A DNA stretch of 25,750 nt from Pelargonium nanum (GCA_036897485.1 JAYMTF010001163.1:1-25750); one strand, 5' to 3'; shown: positions 9,536 to 19,911, counted from the first letter of the stretch. Translations and numbers: made by a program. The notes: generated by a model from the letters alone, not told the origin.

Positions 9536-12500
9536 ATGGCATGTGAGTCAATTCATTCTCTAATTCTTCGTTGTTTCATTTCATTTTTCGCGTTTCTTCG
9601 GGTTTTGTCACACAAAAAATGTTGTCAATGTGACAATGGCACATTTTCTTCCATGTTTTTGCTGATAAATTATATGATACTAATTTGAAATATTCGAATC
9701 CTTGTATATTTCAGTGTATTGTCCAACAATTACATTGCTCCTCATCTTGCTTCTGGCTCCGGGGACGAGCGCGGTAGGGGCAATAAGAGGCCCAAAAAAG
9801 CTTAGACATGAAGCTGTTGTATCTCATCATGGAGCTGTTGCAACTGATGATGTTAGGTGTTCGAGGATCGGGATGGATATTCTTCGAGATGGAGGTAACG
9901 CTATAGATTCAGCGGTTGCTTCTGCGCTTTGTTTAGGCGTTGTGAGCCCAGCGTCGAGTGGCCTTGGCGGGGGAGCTTTTATGGTTATCAGATTAGCAAA
10001 TGGAAAGTCTCAAGCCTTTGATATGAGAGAAACCGCGCCCTTGTTGGCTTCGAAGGTAACGAGGATAGCATAAAGTTTGTGTTTTTGTGTTCTTTCTCGG
10101 GTTTTCTCGATGTTCAGACAGTTTTTGTTATGCACAAATTTAGCGTAGTGCCTAAACTTTGTGTTTTCGTATTCTTTTTCGGGTTTTCTTTATGTTCAGA
10201 CAGTTATTTTTATGTACAAATGTTAGCTTAATACCCAAGTTTTGTGTTTTGGGGTTCTTTTTCGGGTTTTCTTTATGTTCAGATAGTTCTTGTTATGCAC
10301 AAATATTGTTAGCGTAATTATGCCTTAACTTTGTGTTTTTCGGGTTTTCTTGGTGTTTAGACAGTTCTTGTTATGCACAATTGTTAGCATAATGTGTACG
10401 TTTTCGGGTTTTCTTTATACGCAGTCAGTCTTGTTGTGCACAAAATGTAAGCATAATGTGTTAAAACAAATGTTTTCGGGTAACTAGAATTGCCTAAACT
10501 TTGTGTTTTCGAGTTCCTTTTCGGGTTTTCATGATTTGCTCGTGCCCTTGTTAGCTTCCCGTTACTAGAACTGCCTAAACTTTGTGTTTTCGGGGTATTC
10601 TTTTCGGGTTTTCTTGATATGCAGACAGTTCTTGTTATGCACGGTTTTATTAGAGAGATCGAGCCATTGTTAGCTTCCCGGGAAACTAGAACGGACCAAA
10701 CTTTGTGCTTTCGTGTTCTTTTTCGGGTTTTCTTGTGATCAGCCAGTTCCTGTTATGCACAAATGTTTCTCATTCCGAAATTGACAAGGTTTTATATATG
10801 AGAAATCGCACCCATTTTAACTTCCCGGGTTACTATAATAGTCTAGCTATTCATTTTCGGGGTTTTCTTGATCCGCATAAGTATATGATAATATATAAGC
10901 CACAATAATTTTTAGATATCTTGCAAATTTTCAAATTTAGACTATTTGATCAATCTTTTCGGGTTTCTTTCCATTTTCAGAATATGTACGGCGGCAATGC
11001 CACTCTCAAAGCTCGTGGAGCCCTCTCAGTAGGAGTTCCCGGGGAGCTCGCAGGCCTTCACGAGGCCTGGAAGCAACACGGGAAGCTCCCTTGGGAAAAG
11101 CTCGTGAGGCCTGCAGAGCAATTCGCTCGCAGGGGATTCAAGATTTCTCCATATCTTCACACGCAGATGGTCACGTCGCGACGATATATCTTTTCTGACG
11201 AGGGCCTTCGTCATATTTTCACAAAAAACAATGATCTCGTAAAGGCAGGGGATCTCGTTCGCAACCTGAAGCTCGCGCATTCTCTTCGGAGGATCGCAAA
11301 ATACGGCGCGAAGGCGTTTTACAATGGATCCATAGGGCTACATTTGGTGAGAGATGTCCAAAGGCTTGGGGGTATATTGACAATGAAGGACTTGCAAACA
11401 TACCAAGTAAAAATTAGGAAACCATTATTTACTAAAGTTCTAGGGCTTGAAGTCCTTGGCATGCCCCCTCCTTCTTCAGGGGGAGCGTCGATGTTTCTTG
11501 TAAGTATATAAAGTAGCGTTTGGATTAGAATTTTTGTTCGGTAATAAAAATGAAAATGATCGAGTAATTTAATAGTCTTAACGTGTTTGTGGATGCAGGT
11601 TCTTAACATTCTTTCCCAATACGGCGTCCCTTCGGGGATTTCGGGCCCTCTAGGGATCCATAGACTTGTTGAAGCTTTCAAGCATGCATTTGCTCTGAGG
11701 ATGAATCTTGGTGATCCTGATTTTGTTGACATTTCTAAGGTTGTTTCGGATATGATATCGCCTAAGTTCGCCGAAGAGTTGAGGAAATCTATAAATGATA
11801 GCAGGACTTACGGCCCATCTCATTATGGAGGCCGGTAAGCAAATTTACAAATCTTTTAGTTGAATTGGTCTTCTGATCTTACAACCGACATTGCCCCCAC
11901 TTACTATGCACTTAAGTTTGTGCACTTGGACTTTTCCGAGATTATTTTCTTACTGAGTTGTTGATTGTTTGCAGGTGGAACCAAGTGAGAGATCATGGGA
12001 CAAGCCATGTGTCCATTGTGGACCAAGACAGAAATGCAGTGTCCATGACAAATACTATAAATTGGTACTTTGGAGCAAAAATGTTGTCGCCAACTACAGG
12101 AATTGTCCTAAACAATGAAATGGATGATTTTTCCATGCCAGGAATCAATGCATCCTCAAGTGTTCCTCCACCAGCACCTCCCAATTTCATTTTTCCTAGG
12201 AAAAGGCCATTATCTTCCATGACACCAACCATTGTCCTAAAGGTTTATTACTACTCTCATCCCACAATTAGAGAGGTGGCAATTTCGGATTTGGGAGGTC
12301 AGGTTGAAAGTGCCCAACTCGAAATGAGAGCGGGTTTCCATTTTGGAACATATTAGGCATTTTCAACCCGAATCCGACCTAAACTGATATGCATATTCGA
12401 GTTTAAATTGTCAGCTCTAACAATATGCAGTGTAGTTCGGATCAACTTTTTGATGTGTTTAAATATGTTTATGCAGGATAAGGAAGTGATAGGTGTAGTA

Positions 12501-13118
12501 GGTGGAAGTGGTGGAGCCAAAATTATTTGCTCCACAACTCAAGTTTTCATTAACTATTTCTTTAAAGGGATGGATCCTTTATCTTCTGTTATGGCTCCCA
12601 GAGTCTACCATCAGGTTTTTTCTACAACCACACTTTGTATAAACAGGATACACGATCCGTTTATCGGTTCATGGCCCTTTAATTAAATAGGTTTGACACG
12701 AACACGGTCTGATTATAAAACGAGTTAAGTTAGTTGACACAAAGTCGATGAAACTGAACACAATTTTACTTAAATTCGTGTCGTGTCACGGCCCACATGA
12801 CCCATGCATATAGGAGCTTGTGATTTGATCTTTAATGGTTTAACAGTTCAATGGTTTTTTGTTTGTTTTTGTGATATGCAGTTGATACCAAACACAGTGT
12901 ACTATGAGAATTGGACATCAGTGACCGGAGACCATTTTGAGGTGCCTCTAAAAATTAGGGAAGCCCTAAAAAAGAGAGGCCATGTTTTGGAAAGCCTAGA
13001 AGGTGGATCAATGTGCCAATTCATATCATTGGGTGAGTCTAGGAATGGTTTTGGAGGAAATGGAGAGCTTGTGGCAGTTAGTGACCCAAGAAAAGGTGGC
13101 ATTCCTGCAGGGTATTAA
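9536..13118 (+). CDS. GGT1: Gamma-glutamyltransferase (GGT1-like), secreted
   Basis: Cleaves or transfers the gamma-glutamyl group of glutathione and its conjugates; plant GGT1/GGT2 act at the apoplast. Coding exons: 9536-9542, 9715-10055, 10981-11499, 11599-11834, 11975-12242, 12477-12614 and 12882-13118. All introns are GT..AG and phases agree, giving 581 aa. The first coding exon is only ATGGCAT. Splicing it on creates MALYC plus a Leu-rich signal peptide ending near APGTSA. Key residues: Arg107 in RETAP (substrate carboxylate), the catalytic Thr377 in DHGTSH, Asp419 in NNEMDDFS, Ser448-Ser449 in PLSSMTP, and GG469-470 in GGSGGAK. By family knowledge the precursor self-cleaves just before that Thr. 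Five N-glycosylation sites (NAT, NGS, NDS, NAS, NWT) fit secretion. The end DPRKGG-x-P-x-GY is typical. The gene looks intact. AATAAA occurs at 13337. Confidence 0.93.
10056..10980 (+). repeat. Tandem repeat array in GGT intron 2 made of exon-intron boundary copies
   Basis: Intron 2 is filled by degenerate units of about 65-120 bases. The common core is CCTAAACTTTGTGTTTTCG, then TTCTTTTTCGGGTTTTCTT, then ATGTTCAGACAGTTCTTGTT, then ATGCACAAATGTTAGC. The CGGGTTTTC-to-YAG tract ends at about 10117, 10199, 10282, 10360, 10424, 10624 and 10742. The true acceptor ending at 10980 has the same form (CTTTTCGGGTTTCTTTCC then ATTTTCAG). Four units also match the real donor region: near 10476-10500 only the donor GGGTAACTAGAA, and at 10531-10590, 10649-10706 and 10798-10845 the end of exon 2 as well. 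Confidence 0.8.
12269..12419. mobile_element. Family-A MITE in GGT intron 5
   Basis: Starts TAGAGAGGTGGCAATTTCGG and ends TTTAAATTGTCAGCTCTA. ACAAT touches both ends (12264-12268 and 12420-12424). The 151-bp element makes up about two thirds of the 234-bp intron 12243-12476. The interior has the family phrase TTTTCAACCCGAATCCGACC. Confidence 0.65.
12670..12805. repeat. Family-B repeat in GGT intron 6
   Basis: TTAAATAGGTTTGACACGAA at the left and ATTCGTGTCGTGTCACGGCC at the right are partly inverted (ACACGAA against TTCGTGT). It occupies half of the 267-bp intron 12615-12881. Confidence 0.4.
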
Positions 13119-14430
13119 GTAGATCTGACAATTCAGGTCGCAGAAGAAAAAAAATTCATGCATTCGTATTTTACAACTTTTTATTGGTTTAATACGTTAG
13201 AACTAACAAGAAAATTGTGATAAAACACGGGCGATATTTTGCTCGCCTTGTTTAGGCATGCGGCCTGCATTGGTAGGTATAGTTTTGAGTTGGCTTTTCT
13301 TTTGTTTCCTTTTTGTTGTGATGTTATTTGAACAAAAATAAAAGAAATAAAGAGGAATTCATTAGTGGGAAATGTTGTAATCAACGTATCATTAAATAAA
13401 TTTGTTCATATATGAGGGATATTGTGTCATTGTGGTTATTTAAAATTGTTATTTTTATTTTTAAAAAAATTGATATTTTTAGTGTTCCATCTCAAAATAT
13501 ATCGGTGTGAGTAATTAAACTTGACATTTGAGAATGTCCATGAGGACATTTACGTGGAATCCGACTCATTTATAACAATGTGTTACTTAGAAATACAAGT
13601 ATAGATGTCACAATTTTGTTTTGTATATAAATACCAACGTAAATTGGTGTCATTACACTTATTTTAAAGTTGATTTTCAAATGATTCACCCTCAAGTCAC
13701 TCTTACTTAATATGGAAAAAATATTAAGAAGACGCATGAATTTTGACTTGAAAATTTTAATGTTTGGATGTGAATGCAATAATTTTTTCCGATGTTAACG
13801 TCTTTTGAATCTTTGCGAGTTCGATTTTTTGATTTCGCAAGAGATAATCCTATTTAACATAAAAAGAACATGTTTATATTGTGTGATCTTGAGCTCTTCA
13901 AAAATTAGGTCCCTTCCTCTTATTTTATGACATGTCATCAAAATGACAACATTTTTGTTTTATTTTGTAGCAATGGAAAAGCAATAATAATAAGGGAAAA
14001 AATCACTACAAAATAGAAGAGAGTATCTCTCCTTTCACTTTTTGTAATGATTTTTTTATTAAAAAACTATATACATACAACACATAAGCACTTTTAAATT
14101 ACTTTTGTTACCTTACAAAATTACTTAATAGTGCTGTCAAACAACCACTTTGATTGATAATTTAAGACACACATATACATAAGAGGTTGTGAGTTCGAGT
14201 TTTATTAGATGAAATGAGGAGGAATAATAGTTAGAGTAAACATATGTATATCTAAACTTGAAGATGAATCACATCTAGTTTGAATCAACCATATTGAGCA
14301 ACAGTAAATAATCTCTTCGATTAGTTTCAACAACTCACGAGGGAGATACAAGCGCTTGATTACTCTTATAGCAAAACCTCATGGCGAGATAGCTCGCACA
14401 AGAAAAACGTTTGAAAAGGGAATATAGTCA
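13119..14430. other. GGT 3' region and AT-rich spacer
   Basis: The GGT 3' UTR probably ends soon after AATAAA at 13337-13342. Beyond it is AT-rich spacer with a short perfect inverted repeat at 13533-13550 (AATGTCC, 4-base loop, GGACATT). At 14120-14230 is a tRNA-like trace with a B-box-like GAGTTCGAGTTTT, possibly an old SINE. I see no gene. Confidence 0.4.
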
Positions 14431-14447
14431 AACATTAGTAACTACAA

Positions 14448-14621
14448 GGGGTAATTACAGTTTCATCCTTATGGTAAGCTTTCATTTCATTTGGCACCCA
14501 TTTGGTTTGTTTTCGAACTATTTCTTACCAAATGGTTTACAAAGTTGGTTCCGTAAGTTACATTTGACGAAAAATGATACTGTTTAATTATGTGCCCAGC
14601 ACATAACTGTAATTACCTCTG
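14448..14621. mobile_element. Short TIR element upstream of AGT2
   Basis: Left end GGGGTAATTACAGTTTCATC and right end ATAACTGTAATTACCTCTG are inverted repeats (GGTAATTACAGTT shared). ACTACAA occurs directly outside both ends (14441-14447 and 14622-14628), a 7-base direct repeat consistent with a target-site duplication. There is no coding capacity. It lies about 440 bases upstream of the AGT2 start codon. Confidence 0.65.
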
Positions 14622-15060
14622 ACTACAAATAAGCAAAACCTCGTGTAGGGACAACATTAGTGACTCTAAATATCTATCTACATTTGAGCTGCAAGAACTA
14701 CGTAGACACGGCACACAAATTAATCTTTTAACCAAAAATGAATCTAAACTTACCATTAATATGAAAATTACCACCATTATTAAAGATTCCATTAAATCAA
14801 AATGGGTCCCAAGAACAGAATCTTTTTCTTTTATTGTTTTTTTCTCTGTCTATCTGTGTCAGCTCACAGTCACTTCCCATCCAAATCGCCATTTCCAACC
14901 TTAAAGAAGTGCTATTTACGTCACCAATTTCAACTCACGAGCCACCAAAATCAATCCTCTCAACCACCATCACCATCAACATCTCCAATTCCATCCCAAT
15001 ATTTATTTTGAAACGATACAGATCGATCGTTAGAGAAAAAACATTCGTATTTTTGCAGCT

Positions 15061-18000
15061 ATGGCCGCTCAGACCCATTTCGTGAAGAGGACTCTGGAGC
15101 AAGCCAGAGCCAGAGCCAAGCTTTCTTCTTGGCTCTGCAGCTCTGGTTTCTCTTCGATTTCATCGTCTTCGGCTACTTCTGCTGACGTGTCGCCGCCGCA
15201 GTTGCCGCCGTTTGGGTATGAGCCCCGGCCGTACAGCGGACCCTCCGGCGAGGAGGTTCTCCGGAAGCGGAAGCAGTTTTTGGGTCCTTCTCTGTTCCAC
15301 TACTATCAAAAGCCTGTATGTTTTGTTGATTCTTCGATTTGGGTTTTGTGGGTTTTTGCTTAAAGTTGGTTCCTTTTTCTAAAGTTTTGATTTTTACATT
15401 TTTGTGAGTACTGAGTTTTGGCGCAACAGTAAGATTGTTTTCTCGTGAACCCGACCCACATTTTTTACTAGTGTAGCACAAAATAGATCAATACTTTCGT
15501 GCCTCTTTCGGGTTTGGCATTTGATCCAAAACTTGAATTGTCACCTCCGAGATAGTTTTGTTATTTGGCCATATTGCTTGCGATGAGAAAATTGAGAGTC
15601 GGGTCAGGCGAACCCAGGACTCTTTCAGGTTTGGACTCGTGTTAATCATTTTCAACCCGAAACATGAATTGTTAGTTCCAACAACAATGCTAGTTTTGTC
15701 GTTTACCATCTTTATATCTAGGAAATGACTTTGTTGTTGTTGAATTTATTGTTTGGATTAAAAATGGGAATAAGATTGCCATTTTCATGGCCAAAAACGT
15801 TATAATCCAAACAACAAAAATGATAATTTCATTCACATTTTGATTCTTGATTCTCGTTCCGGACCAAAAATTCTAATCCAAATGCTATTTATTGAATTTG
15901 CAGCTTAACATTGTGGAAGGGAAGATGCAGTATCTGTTTGATGAGGACGGGAAGCGCTATCTCGATGCTTTTGCTGGGATTGTTACCGTATCTTGCGGAC
16001 ACTGCCATCCGAGCATTTTAAATGCTATAACCGAGCAAAGCAAGCTTCTGCAGCACGCCACGACCATATACCTACACCATGGCATAGCTGATTTTGCCGA
16101 GGCATTGGCATCCAAAATGCCTGGAAACCTCAAGGTTCGTTTCGTTTAATCTATCTATGCCATTGTATAATTCATACACGTAAACTATGTTACACTATTA
16201 GCTTCATTTTGAATTGGACAGCATCTATAAATAGTTTTAGTATCTCTAATATCTATTTTGTTCCAATTTGGTCCTCTTAGTTTTCATTTCGTGCCTAATT
16301 GGTCGTCAATTTCATTTTTGTTCCAATTTAGTCCTCATAGTATTTGTTTTGTGCCAAATTGGTCCTTAGTTACAAACATGGTATGGTGTACTTTTTGAAA
16401 CGAAGGCAAATATTGAGAGAACTAAATTGGAACAGAAATTAAATGATGGTCCAAATTGGCACAAAATGAATACTAAAATGACTAAATTGAAACAAAACTC
16501 AAATTGGAGATTTGGCGAGCAACAAGAGTCATTCAATCAACCTTGTTTATGACTGATTTGGGTTAAAATTCTTACCGTGACTCACTGTTTACGCCACAAT
16601 CTTCTGATATTCTTGAACTTAATATTTGTTAGTATCGATTTGTATCGAAATGCAGGTTGTGTATTTTGTGAACTCGGGTACAGAAGCAAACGAGTTAGCA
16701 ATGCTAATGGCCAGACTATATTCGGGTAATCTTGGCATGATTGCCTTGAGAAATGCATATCACGGTGGAAGCTCCAATACAATTGGATTGACGGCTCTTA
16801 ACACGTGGAAGTACCCGATACCACAGGTATATATGTCTACATCCAATATATCAATGGGTCGCACGTTGAATCATTTTGCTCCCATTGTCTTACTTTTAAG
16901 GATTCATGTAACAGTGTCATACTGTCATTAACATAAGTTCGGGTAGTTATGTGATTATGAGGTAAAGTACAGCTCATTTATACTCAAATACCCCTTGTTG
17001 ATGTAAATGAGGAGCATAAATGCATAAACAATCTTGGTTTTTGCATATTCCTTTGTTCCTGTAAAATTTGCTCGACTCTGCACAAAAGTCACTTGCACGG
17101 CACGCCAAGCATTCTGACATGTATGCTCACTCGTCTCAGGGTGAAATCCACCATGTGGTGAATCCCGACCCATACCGTGGGGCTTTTGGCTCTGATGCAA
17201 ATCGTTATGCCCAAGACGTTCAAGATCACATTGATTATGGAACTTCAGGAAAAGTAGCCGGTTTTATTGCTGAAACCATTCAGGTATCACATTCTGACGT
17301 CTCTAAAGATGAATAAAAGTTGTACTACCTCCGTTCTTGAATAAGTGTCGTTTCACAATATAAAAAACGGTTTCAAAATAAGGTTTTTTCACATTTTCAT
17401 TGTAAAAATGTAGCATACTTACCAACGATACCCATTTTATCGTTTCATGATTGTTAATGAAGACTACTTGTTATGTAAACAGTTAAATGAAGTTAGCATG
17501 TTCATTTCATATAATTTCTCATTTTGTGTGAACATAAGCTTAAAACGACACTTACTCATAAACGGAGGTAGTATCTGAGAACAAAATGGGGACAGCTAAA
17601 GACATATTCTTGATCTCTTCAGGGAGTCGGAGGAGCAGTTGAGTTAGCCCCCGGATACCTAAAACTCGTTTATGACAGCGTCCGCAATGCTGGGGGTGTC
17701 TGCATTGCTGATGAAGTGCAAACGGGGTTTGGTCGCACGGGAAGTCACTATTGGGGATTCGAGACTCAAGGCGTCGTGCCCGACATTGTTACTATGGCAA
17801 AGGTTGTACAATCTAACTATACTTCATTCGTGTGATCCAATGTCGCTTCAACGGTTTATGTCAACTTTCATTACAACATGTTACGCGGTTTTGTCAGGGT
17901 ATTGGAAATGGTTTGCCATTAGGAGCGGTTGTGACAACGCCGGAAATAGCGAGCGTGATGGCTCAGAAAATTCAGTTCAACACTTTTGGGGGAAACCCTG

Positions 18001-19542
18001 TGTGCTCGGCTGGTGGACTCGCGGTACTAAGAGTTATTGACGAGGAGAAGCGCCAGGAGCATAGTGCTCGTGTCGGGTCTCATTTGATCAGTCGTTTGAG
18101 AGATCTTCAACAAAGATATGAAAGTAAGTACTATCTCCGTTTCTGAACAAGTGTTATTCTACAATCTCTATGTAAAAATGAATAGTACATTCCAGTAATG
18201 CCCCTTTATCATTCTCGAGTTAGTTAACGAATAGTACTTATCTATTTTTCGAACAAGTAGAAGTGAAGAATAATTAGGAGTGAGAGTTTTAGCGTTCTTA
18301 TGCATACATTTAATTAAGGTTAGTTCAGTCAGTTCACATAATTTCTTAATTTACGTGAATAACCTCGAAACGACATTGAAATCGTGGACCAGTTTGACAC
18401 AATATGGATACTAAAAGTCTAAATGGACGATTTTAAAACGGATACATTCTATAACAACACTATTTTTTGTAATTTAACATTTCGTTTTCGATGGTTCAGT
18501 TATCGGAGATGTCAGAGGCCGAGGATTAATGATAGGAATCGAACTTGTGACGGACAGGAAGGAGAAGACGCCCGCAAAGGCAGAAACCGCGGTTTTATTC
18601 GAAAAACTTAGAGGTAGATACATTACATACACCTGAAAGATACTTGAATCGTAAAATGTAGCATCATCATTTTAACATTTCTCGTTTTCGTGACATTGAA
18701 GAGCTTGGAGTTCTTGTCGGAAAAGGAGGATTACATGGAAATGTCTTCAGGATAAAGCCACCAATGTGTTTTACTAAAGAAGATGCAGGTACTTCCTTTT
18801 GTCTCTAACATTGCATTACCAAATAAACAAAGAGGTGGCAATTTGGATCATATTTTTTGGTATCCGGGTCCTAAATGGATATGAGTCGGTCGGTTTTTAC
18901 TGACCGGGTTGGATAAAATTAGGACCGGCTTTAGGTATGATCGGATGCCCACAGATTCAGATTCAAATTGCTTGCTCTAACTACACTCTATTCCTCTCCC
19001 GAGTGGCCCCGGTTGTGATAAAAAAAAAACCGGTCTAGGGCGCGAGCCTGTATCATTGCGGGGTCCGGAGAGGATCGGTACCGCATTCTCCTAGTTTTTG
19101 AAAGCTAGACCTAGCAAAATGGGTTGTGGTTGGGCTCGGGCCTAAACGGGCAATGTCCAAAAACATATGTGCCCTTATTGGGCTAGTAATTAGTAATGGC
19201 CCGGGGGCCGAATTCGGGTAAAAATCGCATGCATCATTGTCGAGTCTAAGTGGTGCGGGTTTCAAACCGAATTTCGTGTTTTATGTGTAAAATTGACGGA
19301 TTTACCCAAACCTGATTTTGGATTTTGCACATAAAATGTATGGGTTTCTCCGACCCGACATGAAAATTGATTGGTCTAATACGCGAAAATACATATCGTG
19401 TTTCGGGTGCCCTAAGATTCAAGTCCGAATTACGGATCTTGGTGGTGATATAGAGTATGCATAGTTACTATGTTTATTTTTTGCTTTTGTATTTGCAGAT
19501 TTCCTTGTCGATGCTTTGGACTATTCGATGTCCAAGTTGTGA
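15061..19542 (+). CDS. AGT2: Alanine:glyoxylate aminotransferase 2-like, class III, PLP enzyme
   Basis: Transfers the amino group from alanine to glyoxylate, giving glycine and pyruvate; plant AGT2 proteins are usually assigned to mitochondria. Exons: 15061-15315, 15904-16134, 16656-16826, 17140-17283, 17623-17802, 17898-18123, 18500-18613, 18702-18788, 19499-19542. All borders are GT..AG and phases agree, giving 483 aa, close to the family length. Residues 1-45 are rich in Ala, Ser and Arg and look like a mitochondrial presequence. Catalytic parts are NSGTEANE (168-175, phosphate binding), NAYHGGS, D297 in [10 protein letters not shown] (pyridine N), and K327 in TMAKGIGNG, the PLP Schiff-base Lys, whose codon ends exon 5. 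[14 protein letters not shown] and [12 protein letters not shown] are also family blocks. The last three residues are SKL, a textbook peroxisomal PTS1 signal. No in-frame upstream ATG exists before 15061. Confidence 0.93.
15420..15690. mobile_element. Decayed family-A MITE pieces in AGT2 intron 1
   Basis: Two partial copies: 15420-15550 ends CAAAACTTGAATTGTCACCTC, and 15595-15685 holds GTCGGGTCAGGCGAACCC and TTTTCAACCCGAAACATGAA. Intron 1 is 15316-15903. Ends and duplications are not preserved. Confidence 0.4.
16225..16510. mobile_element. Family-C element with long inverted arms in AGT2 intron 2
   Basis: The left arm has TATCTATTTTGTTCCAATTT, GGTCCTC and GTGCCAAATTGGTCC. The right arm has GGTCCAAATTGGCACAAAAT, GAATACTAAAATGACTAAAT and TGAAAC. 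The arms are near complements of each other, so the RNA could fold into a long hairpin. The element fills over half of intron 2 (16135-16655). Confidence 0.6.
17325..17571. mobile_element. Stowaway MITE in AGT2 intron 4
   Basis: A 247-bp element beginning CTACCTCCGTTCTTGAATAA and ending TACTCATAAACGGAGGTAG, flanked by TA on both sides (17323-17324 and 17572-17573). The CTCCCTCCGTT terminus and TA target duplication define Stowaway elements of the Tc1/mariner superfamily. The inverted arms extend inward (GTGTCGTTT against AAACGACAC). It makes up about 73% of intron 17284-17622. Confidence 0.85.
18130..18380. mobile_element. Degraded Stowaway-like MITE in AGT2 intron 6
   Basis: Starts CTATCTCCGTTTCTGAACAA, matching the intact copy in intron 4, and has the internal TGTAAAAATG, CACATAATTTCT and CGAAACGACATT phrases in the same order. 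The right-hand GGAGGTAG end is missing. Confidence 0.6.
18385..18440. repeat. Short family-C fragment in AGT2 intron 6
   Basis: GACCAGTTTGACACAATATG and GATACTAAAAGTCTAAATGG match one arm of the AAATTGG-type elements. It abuts the degraded Stowaway copy. Confidence 0.4.
18830..18979. mobile_element. Family-A MITE in AGT2 intron 8
   Basis: Begins AAGAGGTGGCAATTTGGATC and ends GATTCAAATTGCTTGCTCTA, imperfect inverted ends of the family. Flanking eight bases agree at only 5 of 8 positions. Intron 8 is 18789-19498. Confidence 0.5.
19120..19445. repeat. Second family-A-like block in AGT2 intron 8
   Basis: GGGTTGTGGTTGGGCTCGGG, then GTGTTTTATGTGTAAAAT against ATTTTGCACATAAAATG, an internal inverted repeat, and CGACCCGACATG. 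It contains the family core sequence but no clear TAGAG ends. Confidence 0.4.
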
Positions 19543-19767
19543 GGACAAAACCTAATCCACAGATTCCACGAGGAGGTGTTTCTAATGATGTTTCTTTTAA
19601 TCTTATATGAGACTATATAAAGCTCATTGCACTTGTGAAATAACATATGGTCCTTTCTGTTTCATGTTAATGAGAAAGTTAATGTCATTTCTGTAAGTCG
19701 TGTCGTGGATCATCAAACCCTTCTTTGTCAACAAACTTCCAAAAAAAATTAAAAACTGAATTAATAG

Positions 19768-19911
19768 TAGGGCTAATAACTCGGGTTTGGATTCGTGTTG
19801 AAAAGACCCAACCCGAAAGGGATGCAATGCGTGAGTTTGTCCAATCAACTCGGAAAGTGATTTGATCTAGTTTTTACAACTCGAATCTATGGATCGAATT
19901 TTAAGTACTCA
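19768..19911. mobile_element. Family-A MITE (degenerate) behind AGT2
   Basis: Starts TAGGGCTAATAACTCGGGTT and includes AAAAGACCCAACCCGAAAGG. The right end (CGAATTTTAAGTACTCA) is poorly preserved, so the limits are approximate. Confidence 0.4.

Noticed and set aside
10056-10980. CRISPR-like array because of regular repeats
   Set aside because: Units are degenerate, have no distinct spacers, lie in a plant intron and match the adjacent exon boundary.
11026-11732. Open frames on the minus strand across GGT exons 3 and 4
   Set aside because: They are antisense shadows of well-supported GGT exons and show no family features.
14120-14230. tRNA gene, from GAGTTCGAGTTTT
   Set aside because: Only a B-box-like piece is present and no cloverleaf forms; kept only as a possible SINE trace.
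14802-15085. Open frames just before AGT2 as an N-terminal extension
   Set aside because: Neither is in the AGT2 reading frame (15061), and no splice sites join them.
5072-19542. Metabolic gene cluster linking P450, GGT and AGT2
   Set aside because: The genes serve unrelated pathways and their order looks like inherited synteny; nothing in the sequence suggests joint function.
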